This document shows positions 11,512 to 19,862 of a stretch of 29,945 nucleotides of DNA, piece by piece. How positions within the stretch are numbered: the first letter of the stretch is position 1; each line of letters opens with the position of its first letter. The stretch comes from Paulinella micropora (Eukaryota; Cercozoa; Imbricatea; Euglyphida), in assembly GCA_009731375.1 (NCBI GenBank), contig BJOX01000080.1, forward strand, positions 558,452-588,396. Reading direction: 5' to 3'. A program made the translations under genes and the position numbers. The notes beneath the pieces are model-generated. The model was not told where the DNA came from. It did no database searches and saw only the letters and a program-made list of their open reading frames with translations.

Positions 11512-11605
11512 TATATATACATATATGTATATATATATAGTGACATGTACATGCATATGTACGTTATACATGCATATATATGTACAGACACTATGACACG
11601 GGATG
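11512..11605. repeat. TA/ATATGT microsatellite
   Basis: ATATATACATATATGTATATATATAG followed by scattered TGCATATATGTAC units. It sits directly beside the first AATGCATGCATT array. Confidence 0.8.
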
Positions 11606-12185
11606 TCAATGCACTGCATTGAAATTTCAATGCACTGCATTGAAATTTCAATGCATGCATTGAAACTTCAATGCATGATGCATTGAAACGAATTGACGTT
11701 TTAATGCATGCGTTAATATGTGAAGTGTGAGTTTTAATGCATGCATTCATTTTCAATGCATGCATTAAAATTTCGAATTGACTTTAACGCATGCGTTGAT
11801 ATGTGAAGTGTGTGTTTTAATGCATGCATTGATTTTCAATGCATGCATTAAAATTTCAATGCAGCACCGATCAATGCATGCATGGAAACGTCAATGCAGC
11901 ACAGAACTGTGTGTTTCAATGCATGCATTGAATTCAATGCATGTATTAAAATGTCAATGCAGCACAGATCAATGCATGCAATTTGATTTTCAATGCATGC
12001 ATTAAAATGTCAATGCAGCACAGAAATGTGTATTTCACTGCATGCATTGATTTTCAATGCATGCATTAAAATTTCAATGTGTCTTTTCAATTGATACATT
12101 GACTTTCAATAAATGCATTGATTTTCAATGCATGCATTGAAATGGGTAATTCAGTGTATGCATTGATAAACAGTAATATCAATGC
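11605..12185. repeat. Array A of AATGCATGCATT palindromes, downstream of the transposase gene
   Basis: More than twenty near-copies of the palindrome TTCAATGCATGCATTGAA occur, often in pairs separated by TTTT or GATT. A longer unit of roughly 80-100 bp can be followed (TGTGTGTTTTAATGCATGC, TCAATGCATGCATTAAAAT, GTCAATGCAGCACAGA). Some copies have CGCATGCG or CACTGCAT centres. The plus-strand ORF across it (repeating NACIK/MHAL) is an artefact. Confidence 0.93.
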
Positions 12186-12296
12186 AGTGTAATCATTTTA
12201 ATACCAAGAACGCCTTTAACTAGTAAGTAAATAACACGAGTAAATTAACTTTTTAATTTTTTTGCTCATTGCTCCACTCCGTCTTCATTTCTGTCA

Positions 12297-12351
12297 TCAT
12301 ACATTTCTTCCACCTTCTTCCTCTTCTTCACTTCGGTCATCATACATGTCT

Positions 12352-12383
<32 letters not shown>

Positions 12384-13415
12384 TTCTTCTTCTTCTTCTT
12401 CTTCATCTAATTCTTGAACTTCCTCTTCCTCTGCGACGCAGTCTTTCTGTTCATCATCTTCTTCTCCTTCACGACGATCGATTTCTTCTTTCAATTCCCG
12501 TGGCAGATAGTCACTGATATCTAATTCCATTAAATAGAATCGAGTGTGCGTGTTTGGAACCGGAGCAACGATGCAAGGAAGGTCAAGAAAGCTGACAGGA
12601 ACAAAAGCCAGGGATGGTTGGAGAGGGAATGTATCGCCCACCCACAAGTGATCATCTTGCTTTCTTGCGCGCAAAAGTTCCACTCTCGCCAAATCGCACG
12701 CGTACCCATTATACGCAACGTGAACATACCAGTGCACTGCAGCTGCGTACCTGCCTACCACTGTAACTCCCCAGCAGCGGCGAGGGAACGTCTGCTTGAT
12801 ATTCTCAACAGTGAGAGAGCAGCAGCCACCCGCAAAGCGCTCACTCCTTGCAGACCTGGTTGACCTCATCAGGAATCCCTTGCACCTCATAAACTTTGCT
12901 AGTTTGATGTTTGTTGCGGTCAGTACTGGACGCTGACCCAACCCTTGCCAACCCGGTAGCTGCCTCCAGCAGCTGCCCATAAACTCCTGCAGCTCCACGA
13001 AATGCCTTGGTTTCGGCAAGAGCACTCGGCTGAAAATCGGGTTGTTAGCCACGTCCTTGAGTTCGACGTTGCATGCGTAGCTGAGGTTCTTTTTGCCGGA
13101 ACGGAAGCCTGGCATGGTCAGCTTATCCTTGACGTCAAGATTTGCCTGGCGCAAGCTGGGCAAGGTCCACATTGATACCGCATTTCTCCAATGGTTCACG
13201 AAAGCGTCCTCCGAGCGATTCAGATTGTGCACTTGCTTCTTAAGTTCTCCTCCTTGGTGTTCCAGATCGAAAGCTTGCACTTCCGGTAGAGGGCCCCAAT
13301 CTCTCATGTGCACAAGAACTCTACAACAGAACTGGTGCAGCCAGTACGAATGTTCTGTCCTGGGCAGCCAGTACGAATGTTCTGTCCTGGGCAGCCCAGC
13401 CGCAATTTCTACCAC
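12297..13415 (-). CDS. CACTA/Plavaka-like transposase, C-terminal exon
   Basis: The exon starts after an acceptor CATCCTGTTGTAG (minus strand, exon from 13415) in phase 0, and joins in phase to the exon at 13791-13657. It reads LHQFCCRVLVHMRDWGPLPE, then AFDLEHQGGELKKQVHN. This matches the H..H....+.wGP...fsaF..E...G.lK+.vH region that follows the catalytic centre in Tnp2/Plavaka-type transposases. Next come NLSYACNVELKD, LTATNIKLAKFMRCKGF and a beta-rich segment ending PCIVAPVPNTHTRFYLMELD. The C-terminus is an acidic low-complexity tail encoded by CTT repeats (12340-12420). A 27-bp in-frame tandem duplication (13337-13390) doubles the peptide LPRTEHSYW. The exon itself is intact for about 370 codons. 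Confidence 0.65.
13337..13390. repeat. 27-bp tandem duplication inside the transposase exon
   Basis: Two identical 27-bp units (13337-13363 and 13364-13390), in frame, duplicate nine residues at the exon's N-terminal side. Confidence 0.95.
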
Positions 13416-13465
13416 CTACAACAGGATGTTTACAGACGGTTAGCATAAAGAGTCTGAGGGTAGTA

Positions 13466-13645
13466 TCAATGCAAGCATTGAAATTTCAATGCATGAATTG
13501 GATTTTCAATTTATGCATTGGATTTTCAATCCATGCATTGTATTTTCAATGCATGCATTGTATTTTCAATGCATGCATTACAACTTCAATGCCAGCATTT
13601 AAACTTAAATTCATGCATCACTGCAGTTTCAATGCCCATATGCTT
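13466..13645. repeat. Array B of AATGCATGCATT palindromes, inside a transposase intron
   Basis: About seven units (TTTCAATGCATGCATTGTAT and variants) lie in the inferred 241-nt intron 13656-13416. That intron has GT-AG ends and phase 0 on both sides. Confidence 0.85.
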
Positions 13646-13656
13646 GTGTTATGGAC

Positions 13657-13791
13657 CTGTCGAACTATGTAATCTCCCAAGCCCCTATCCACGTGGCACG
13701 GTAGACTTTTCCGCGAGACTAACTTGGCAAGACTGAACATCTTCTTGATAATTTTCAATTGGGCTGGTGCATGGCCGCCTGGTATGTCATC
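13657..13791 (-). CDS. Transposase exon fragment following the central domain
   Basis: Minus-strand reading starts DDIPGGHAPAQLKIIKKMFS and continues LAKLVSRKSLP to GDYIVRQ. It ends at a donor CGACAG/GTCCAT (intron from 13656) in phase 0, matching the next exon. The P..h...l..f..la.l.+r.s pattern is what precedes the HQ..H segment in Plavaka/Tnp2 proteins. Its upstream junction is unclear: the preceding fragment at 14201-13755 overlaps it in another frame, with a stop between, so a short intron or a deletion is needed near 13792-13830. Confidence 0.5.
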
Positions 13792-14201
13792 TTAGATCCA
13801 GCTGCAGCATTGCAAGAAGAAGTGGGCGCTTTGAATGTTCCATAATTCTTGTACGGGGAACCTGTGCCGATTTGACGAGGGAGTGCTCGGATGCTCTTGA
13901 ATCGACGGCAGACTTCGTACCTTGCATCCTCATCGAGTCCAAAGACAGCGTACAAGTCCATGCACGCTTGAACAGAATTGGCTTGAACTTTGTAAGCGGC
14001 TTGCTCCCTCTGGATGGCTGCGGCTTAGACCTGGTCCGATTCACCAGCTTTCTTATCTCGCGCCACAAATGGAGGCAAAGGCTGGATATTCACACCTTTC
14101 GACTTCTTCACTCCTGCCTTCCAAAGCCAGGTGGTCTGGATGAGATGCTGGAACATATTCCATAACAAGTGCATGTTGTCAGGGTAAGTGTCTCGTATGA
14201 A
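13755..14201 (-). pseudogene. Transposase central fragment with DNMH motif, one in-frame stop
   Basis: The minus strand opens at 14201 with FIRDTYPDNMHLLWNMFQHL, followed by IQTTWLWKAG. The D-x-MH motif (14180-14169) followed by a hydrophobic helix is the hallmark of Tnp2/Plavaka transposases and holds a proposed catalytic Asp. The frame runs through GESDQV, hits TAA at 14025-14027, and continues in the same frame as AAAIQREQAAYKVQANSVQA to YKNYGTFKAPTSS. A CAA-to-TAA change would explain the stop. The other two frames have no such homology. This break argues that the copy is no longer functional. Confidence 0.65.
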
Positions 14202-14284
14202 TCAAAATCAGCTACACCACTCAAAGCACCGCGGAACTTAACACCTGCACAGTATAACAGCAACGGTGTCAGTACAGAGTGCAC

Positions 14285-14645
14285 GGACATTTCCATGCAC
14301 AATGCATTGTGACTTCAATGCATGCAATGAAATTTCAATGCACTATGCATTGAAATTTCAATGCATGCATTGAAATTTTCGAAATGACTTCAATGCATGC
14401 ATTGAAACTTCAATGCATAGTGCATTGAAATTTCAATGCATGCATTGAAAATTAGCAAGTGACTTCAATGCATGCATTAAAATTTCAATGCACTATGCAT
14501 TGGAATTTCAATGTATGCATTAAAATTTTCGAAATGACTTCAATGCATGCATTGAAATTTCAATGGACAATGCATTGGAATTTTAATGCATGCATTGAAG
14601 ATTTCGCAGTGACTTCAATGCATGCGTGGAAATTTCAATGCAGGC
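14285..14645. repeat. Array C of AATGCATGCATT palindromes, between transposase exons
   Basis: At least twelve units alternate TTCAATGCATGCATTGAAA with TTCAATGCACTATGCATTG, and GACTTCAATGCATGC recurs about every 60-75 bp. It lies between the exon holding the first catalytic Asp and the DNMH fragment, so it is inferred to be intronic. Confidence 0.93.
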
Positions 14646-14762
14646 AAGATATTAATTGCTAGATTTAGCCAAAGCGTTTCTGATTGCAGCTGGGTAAGAC
14701 GACGCTAGTGATGACCTTTTGAGTGCCGCGCCCGCTGGCCAGGCCTGAGTGCCTGATTTGCT

Positions 14763-15497
14763 TCATGCACCCTTGCTGCGTGACGTTCGTGCCAAGCATG
14801 CGTCTGGGCGTGGCAGCGTGCAAGGTGGTCCGAAACGGGCGTCTGTTCGTAGCGCGTCACCTGGAGGTAAAAAAACTCTAAAGTCGGGTGTTACGCTGCG
14901 GCGGAGAAACGTCTCAAACTGCATTTGGCAGGTCGGGCAGGACCACTGCCCGTTCCAAGTGGAACCTGACAGCTTCTTGATGCCTTGCCCGTCTCCCGAC
15001 ACCCCGAGCAATACCACCCTGCGTTCTCGCTCTTCACCATCTTGATCCACACATGGGAACGGGTTGCAGATGTTGGCTAGTTGCCTTCTTACGGGGCCGA
15101 AGCTGGTTCGCAGACTTGGCGGTAACGTCGGGCCCCCTACCAAGCTGCCGACCCACTCCTGCTCTCTGCTCCTTTGAGATACTGCAGGGTTGCGCAGTGT
15201 GTTCAGCCATACAGGGCGGTTTGCGCCAAATTTACCATGTGTCAGAGGCAGCCCGTCTGACCCCAAGAGTATAGGTATAGTGACCACGCCTGGAGGGCAA
15301 GCAGACAATACCTTTTCCCGGTACCGAGGTGAACATTTGATGCAACAGAAAGCACTGCTTCCGCAGATCTGATAGTGTGTTGTGTTACGGCAGCTGTGAT
15401 CTCTGCCCATGAGCGCGTCCCCGCAAACGCCTCTACTTGTGGCTGCAGCGCCGCGACGTGTACACGTTCGGGACGAAGCGGATGCCCGTTCTTGCAA
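14763..15497 (-). CDS. CACTA/Plavaka-like transposase, catalytic exon with first Asp
   Basis: The supported coding part is about 15390-14763. VVTIPILLGSDGLPLTHGKF carries the first proposed DDE Asp (codon 15257-15255), followed by GANRPVWLNTLRNPAVSQRS, the usual (LIV)..SDg.plt...g....pV.l.i.n.p...R pattern. Then come ERRVVLLGVSGDGQGIKKLS and CPTCQM, a Cys pair typical of the post-D region, and SVTPDFRVFLPPGDALR. Residues read above 15400 are shadows of the neighbouring frame, whose ORF (ending ITAAVTQ) leads into this one by a frame change near 15390. The 3' limit is uncertain: a donor near the end (GCAAGG/GTGCAT) would lead to the intron holding array C. Together with the fragments at 16249, 14201, 13791 and 13415 it makes one minus-strand gene. 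Confidence 0.65.
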   Translation of the reverse strand: MQERASASSRTCTRRGAAATSRGVCGDALMGRDHSCRNTTHYQICGSSAFCCIKCSPRYREKVLSACPPGVVTIPILLGSDGLPLTHGKFGANRPVWLNTLRNPAVSQRSREQEWVGSLVGGPTLPPSLRTSFGPVRRQLANICNPFPCVDQDGEERERRVVLLGVSGDGQGIKKLSGSTWNGQWSCPTCQMQFETFLRRSVTPDFRVFLPPGDALRTDARFGPPCTLPRPDACLARTSRSKGA

Positions 15498-16249
15498 TCC
15501 CCGTCCGCATCTTCCACACGCGTTAAGCTACAATCTCTGGAACACCTCAGGTACGACGTCACTGGCGTTTCCGAACACTTCAGCAGACCAAGTATTCTTT
15601 TCCAAGAACTAGCGTCCGGTGGCGGTGTAACCAGCTGCGTTACTAAAGGGTAAACAGAGTCCATCAAGTTATACGATGCTCGGTGGTCCTTCATCAGTTG
15701 CAGTAGACATACTGCAACATGTGCAACCGTGATACGGTCCGCTTCGGGGCCTAAGTCTGTGACGAACAACTGCTCGAGAATGGAGTTGGTCTGTGCATCC
15801 GTCCGGGCCTGTCTCCCCAACCCACCACCTTGGGCTTCCTGGCTACTGTCAGTTTCAGAGCCAGATGAATCAAGTGAACTGCTGTCTGGATTGCTCCCGG
15901 GTTGTCCTAAACCCTCCTGTTCTTCATTTTGTGCGTCACCATCATGGCGAGCGCCCGCTTCGTTTTTGTGGTCATCATAATCGCCAGCGTCTCCCTGATC
16001 ACTTCCCCCTGAATCGTCTGCTCTCTCTCTCTCTCTCTCTCTCCAGCGTCTCCCTGATCACTCCCCCCTGAACCGTCTGCTCTCTCTCTCTCTCTCTCCA
16101 GCGTCTCCCTGATCACTCCCCCCTGAATCGTCTGCTCTCTCTCTCTCTCCAGCGTCTCCCTGATCACTTCCTCCTGAATCCTCTGCTCCTGGTTTAGGTA
16201 CAGAAAACATGCGGCGCCGTTTAGGCTTGTACGGCAACTGGCGCTGCAC
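15390..16249 (-). pseudogene. Transposase N-terminal region with a coding minisatellite
   Basis: One frame on the minus strand reads AEEEIGSVQRQLPYKPKRRR, then the DSGGSDQGDAGE repeats. After a break inside the repeats it resumes as GDYDDHKNEAGARHDGDAQN and then SSLDSSGSETDSS. It goes on through ILEQLFVTDLG, VCLLQLMKDHRASYNLMDSV and a Cys-containing segment (SYLRCSRDCSL, DCKNGHPL) that resembles the zinc-binding N-terminal domain of this transposase class. The end, RSWAEITAAVTQ, abuts the catalytic exon in another frame. An acceptor (TTTGTTTGCATAG at 16322) suggests an exon starting at 16321 with RKHVNKHGVFIKSSPHKQKR in a different frame. Confidence 0.5.
15984..16188. repeat. Four-copy minisatellite with embedded (CT)n in transposase coding sequence
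   Basis: CCAGCGTCTCCCTGATCACT starts copies at 15984, 16043, 16098 and 16149, giving spacings of 59, 55 and 51 bp. The constant part codes DSGGSDQGDAGE on the minus strand; length differences come only from the number of CT/GA dinucleotides. The three spacings sum to 165, a multiple of three, so the frame is lost and regained within the array. Confidence 0.93.
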
Positions 16250-16513
16250 GGAACCAATTTCCTCTTCTGCTTGTGCGGAGAGCTTTTAATAAAAACACCG
16301 TGCTTGTTCACATGCTTCCGCCTATGCAAACAAATACACAACACAAGTTACAGACAGTAACAATTAACAAGGGCAAGTCTGCCTTACATAGCGGAGTAAG
16401 ACAGAAGTCGCTTGCTTTTGCATTTCAAGCAGGGACAATTCTGAAAACCCTGCGGCGCTCTTTTCTTCCTAGTAACTTGTGACATCCAGTACCTGCATCA
16501 AATTTGACGGAAG

Positions 16514-16564
16514 AGAGAGAGAGAGAGAGAGGGAGTGTGTGTGTGTGTGCGTGTGTGCGTGTGT

Positions 16565-16604
<40 letters not shown>
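16514..16604. repeat. (GA)n-(GT)n-(GA)n microsatellite
   Basis: GA, then GTGTGTGCGTGTG, then a long GA run up to the border of palindrome array D. Confidence 0.97.
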
Positions 16605-16607
<3 letters not shown>

Positions 16608-16608
<1 letters not shown>

Positions 16609-16765
16609 GCTGCATTGAAATTTGAATACATGCGTCGAAAGCTGAAAAGTGATTTCAATGCATGCATTGAAAGCTCAATGCAGACTGCATTGCAATTTCA
16701 ATGCATCGTGCATTAACATTTCATGCATTGAAGTACTGCATTGAAATTTCAATGCATGCATTGAA
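16608..16765. repeat. Array D of AATGCATGCATT palindromes, upstream of the transposase gene
   Basis: Five to seven units (TTTCAATGCATGCATTGAAA, with CAATGCATCGTGCATT variants) lie on the 5' side of the transposase gene. They are followed by (GT)n at 16773-16796, which forms the border to the gypsy-type element. Confidence 0.9.
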
Positions 16766-16799
16766 ATGTGAAACGTGTGTGTGTGTGTGTGTGTGCGAG

Positions 16800-17183
16800 A
16801 GCAACTCTCTGATCGTTTTCTAAAGGTAGGTCTGAGAACCTATCCGACCGACTGTCGACTTCTCAAGGAGAGCTTTTCTAGTCTCTATTACTATCTGTGT
16901 ATAGGTCCAAGTGCCTCATACTAGATACAATATAGAAAAGAAGGAGGAGAAAGTAATCTGAGTAAGGAGAACAAGAAATCGAAGAAAGTCTCAAAGACTA
17001 TTTTTCTCAAACAAAAACAAACATACAAACAGTGTTTCATAGAGGACAGGGAATCTCACTCTACCCTCTCTATTAGTTTCTCTCTTCACTAGTCAATCGA
17101 CTGAAGGAGGAACAGAACACAAACGAACAAAAACCAAACATAGGAGCTGACACTGTCCTCCTGTTAATTACTACTACGACATC
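16800..17183 (+). other. Leader region of the gypsy-type element (5' LTR not resolved)
   Basis: No gene is supported. Part of the LTR and leader should be here, but no TG...CA pair, TGG-type primer site or repeat partner could be found by eye. Confidence 0.35.
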
Positions 17184-19859
17184 ATGTCGACAGAGACCGC
17201 CGAAGTGAGTGAATTCTCGGAGGCAGAACAAAGAAGAGAAGAAGAAGAAGCAGGAGGAGGAGGAGGAAGAGGACTGAATGAAGGAGGAGGAGGAGGAGAT
17301 GAAGGAGTAGGAGGAGGAGTAGAAGAGGGCTGGGATGATGAAGGAAGATATGGAGGAGACGAAGATGAAGGAGGATTTGAACAAGAAGAGACGGGAGGAG
17401 GAGGAGCATATGGTAATCCCTTACCACCTGCCTACACGGGAGGAGGAGGACGAAAAATGATCGACTTGATTCATAGTGATGGAGAGGAGATCACAGTGGA
17501 GGAACAACAGTGGGTGCAAGACCACTATGACCTCACTAAAGAAGAGTTTGATAACAAGATGGGGGTAGAGAAGGATACCTATGTGTGGATCCCTCAGGAT
17601 CAAAGAAGAGAGAAAAGTCGTGCTAAAAAGGATGTCTATATCCTATTATCAAACACAGCACAGCTCCTCGGCAAACTGGTCTCTGATCCAGAAGAGAGAA
17701 AGAAGATACAGCATATCAAGTTTGGGGACACACACACCCACCTTGAATTACTCGATGCTATCTTTGGGGTGTACACTCAAACCCTGATTTGGGAACGTAC
17801 ATACGGCCCACGATGTGAGGGTTACCTCCAGTACACAAACCCAAGAGCAACGGCCAGATTCCTCGCGACTGGTCAGGAGGCAGTCGATGTAACAAAAATG
17901 AAGACCAATCTGGGTTCGAAAAACTCGAGTGGCATATTTCATTTTTTTACAATGGAAATAAAGGCCTTGGAGGAGGGGAAGGCAGAGATGGAAAAAAGCA
18001 TTAAGGCAGCAGGAGAAACTCATCCTGTGATTGATGAGTTAGAGAAGACCGACAGAGTTCTGACCAAGATCAGACTGTTGATGGGTGCGTTACTGCACAA
18101 GGAGGCATGGAAGAGATGGATTCCTACCAAGGATCACTCTGTCCTTAAATCACTTAGTAACGCACCACCGGTCGCCAACAAAGCAGGTGTTGACCAATAT
18201 GTGGAGAAATATAATTTTCTCAGATCTGCTTCTGAATTGGTGGCCTTTATCACTCATGCTCAAAAGCTGGTGATATCTGAGAAGAAGAAGGCGAAAGAGA
18301 ATGAGGAGTTCGAGAAGACGATGAGACTGGAAAGAATGAAAGCAAAAGTGAGTGGTGCAAAGACACACCCTCCGACATATTTGACCCCACCAGCTCCTGC
18401 CCCACCAGCCCCTGCACCCTCGGGCTCAACTACGGTGGTGGTCACAAACACGGAGAAGAAGGACAGACAGAACATCATAAATGCCTTCAAGGGGAAGAAA
18501 GGAGGAGTGGCAAGTCTCATGCTATATGCCAAGACGAGCTTAGACAAAGACTCTGATGCTTCGCTTTTGAGCAAGCTCAAAGAGATCAATGGCTGCATGA
18601 AGGCTTTTCCTTGCGACGAAACGCAGGAATACGAGGCCTTTGTTACTGTTTTTGACCAATCTCTAGTCTCGGAGGGATTCGATCTGACACAGTACAAGTT
18701 TTTGAGAAAGAAGGAGGAGATTAAGAGAAACAATGCAACAGGCCTAGACGCTCAGTGTGAACTGGCGGTGGCCACACTCATTTCATATTTTCAATCTCAT
18801 GGATACCAGCATCTCTGCACTGGTACTCTCATAGGATTTGAAATCTTTGAGACAGTGGCGATGAGTTTGAGGAGTGCTGTTGGCTTGGCGGCGACCCTTA
18901 CGGAGGTAGTTTCCTCCTATGGGCTATTCTATGGCCGCAAGTCGATCATCCTCTATTTCTTTTCGGCGTTACACACAGTTAACCCGAGTAAGCTTACTCA
19001 GCTCATACAACAATGCTCGACGTTTAGCTCAGTGAAGTCCAAGAACTTCCTCGAGACACACGTGTTCGAAAATACGGTTCAAAGCGTTGCTCCGTCAGCA
19101 CTGTTTCAAGAAGTGATGAGTGCATGCTCAAACATGGACTCGCTCACGGAGGCACATACGGCACAGGCAGGCGGTGTACCTGTTGGCGCACAAGCCACGT
19201 ACACAAACAGAGTTGCCGGTTGGAAGAGACAGAGAGAGCCAGACCTGAAGACCGCATGTTGGAGGTGGTTCGCGGGCTTGCAGTGTAAGGCACAGATGGA
19301 GAACAGAGACTGCTCTTTCAATCATGATAGGCAGAACCCAACAGCAAGGGCAAATTTTCTGAGCAGGACGGAAGGCAAGGAACCGGGCCTTTTCAATATG
19401 CTTCAGATTGCCGCTGTGAACGAAGGTTGGTATGCCAATATGTGTGATGATGAGGAGTTACGAGAGGCAATCATTACCTACATGAAGAGGATGAAGGAGA
19501 AGAAGGAGGAAAGGGAGAGACAAAAGAACTTAAAGGCCTCTCAAAGAGGACGAGAAGGAGGAGCAGGAGCAGGAGGACGAGGAGGAGGAGGAGGAGGAGG
19601 AGGAGGAGGAGGAACATGGAGAGGAGCCTCGAGGTGGCAGGGAACCCCTCAGAGAGGAAGAGGAGGAGGTCGGGGATATACCCCTTATGGAGGGAGAGCT
19701 GTTCGAGCTCCAGCCCCCCCACCCAGAGGAGGAGGAGGCTCGTGGGCAAGCTCCAACCCAAATTTCGGTCGAGCTCAGGCCTACAACACTGCCTCGGAGA
19801 CCGATACGTCATCCTACCCGGACACTACTCAAGGTAATCGTTTCGAGGTGGTGGAATGA
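17184..19859 (+). CDS. gag: Gag polyprotein of a Ty3/gypsy-like element, with CCCH finger
   Basis: ATG at 17184 opens an intact 891-residue protein ended by TGA at 19857-19859. Residues 1-95 are Glu/Gly-rich low complexity. The middle (about 115-680) is a helical capsid-like region interrupted by a Pro/Ala linker (TPPAPAPPAPAPSG, about 405-420). Near residue 692 the pattern C-x8-C-x8-C-x3-H occurs (CWRWFAGLQC, then CSFNH), a CCCH zinc finger where retroelement nucleocapsids usually have C-x2-C-x4-H-x4-C. An Arg/Gly-rich tail (about 780-860, with a run of Gly) suggests RNA binding. The reading frame continues after the TGA into the protease region. Identity as Gag follows from position before protease/RT and from architecture; the capsid sequence alone is not recognisable by eye. 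Confidence 0.7.
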   Translation: MSTETAEVSEFSEAEQRREEEEAGGGGGRGLNEGGGGGDEGVGGGVEEGWDDEGRYGGDEDEGGFEQEETGGGGAYGNPLPPAYTGGGGRKMIDLIHSDGEEITVEEQQWVQDHYDLTKEEFDNKMGVEKDTYVWIPQDQRREKSRAKKDVYILLSNTAQLLGKLVSDPEERKKIQHIKFGDTHTHLELLDAIFGVYTQTLIWERTYGPRCEGYLQYTNPRATARFLATGQEAVDVTKMKTNLGSKNSSGIFHFFTMEIKALEEGKAEMEKSIKAAGETHPVIDELEKTDRVLTKIRLLMGALLHKEAWKRWIPTKDHSVLKSLSNAPPVANKAGVDQYVEKYNFLRSASELVAFITHAQKLVISEKKKAKENEEFEKTMRLERMKAKVSGAKTHPPTYLTPPAPAPPAPAPSGSTTVVVTNTEKKDRQNIINAFKGKKGGVASLMLYAKTSLDKDSDASLLSKLKEINGCMKAFPCDETQEYEAFVTVFDQSLVSEGFDLTQYKFLRKKEEIKRNNATGLDAQCELAVATLISYFQSHGYQHLCTGTLIGFEIFETVAMSLRSAVGLAATLTEVVSSYGLFYGRKSIILYFFSALHTVNPSKLTQLIQQCSTFSSVKSKNFLETHVFENTVQSVAPSALFQEVMSACSNMDSLTEAHTAQAGGVPVGAQATYTNRVAGWKRQREPDLKTACWRWFAGLQCKAQMENRDCSFNHDRQNPTARANFLSRTEGKEPGLFNMLQIAAVNEGWYANMCDDEELREAIITYMKRMKEKKEERERQKNLKASQRGREGGAGAGGRGGGGGGGGGGGTWRGASRWQGTPQRGRGGGRGYTPYGGRAVRAPAPPPRGGGGSWASSNPNFGRAQAYNTASETDTSSYPDTTQGNRFEVVE

Positions 19860-19862
19860 CTG
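19857..19862 (+). promoter_or_regulatory. Candidate UGA readthrough site between gag and pol
   Basis: The gag stop UGA is followed directly by CUG GAG GGG GAA and an open frame that runs without a break into pol, all in the gag frame. UGA followed by CU is a leaky context in known viral readthrough sites (UGA CUA being the strongest), and gag-pol readthrough is established in gammaretroviruses. Whether readthrough happens here is inferred. Confidence 0.5.

Noticed and set aside
11446-12005. ORFs rich in NACIK, MHALK and related peptides over the palindrome arrays
   Set aside because: They only translate the AATGCATGCATT repeat in different frames; no other protein-like sequence is present.
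13466-14645. A CRISPR array, because of regularly spaced near-identical short repeats
   Set aside because: Spacing is irregular, spacers are themselves repeat-derived, the repeats are perfect palindromes with mutations, and the context is eukaryotic.
15285-15325. A 22-nt intron (GTATTG...CCTCCAG) joining the N-terminal frame to the SDG motif
   Set aside because: Too short for a spliceosomal intron here, and the alternative frame from about 15390 already reads through this region into the SDG motif.
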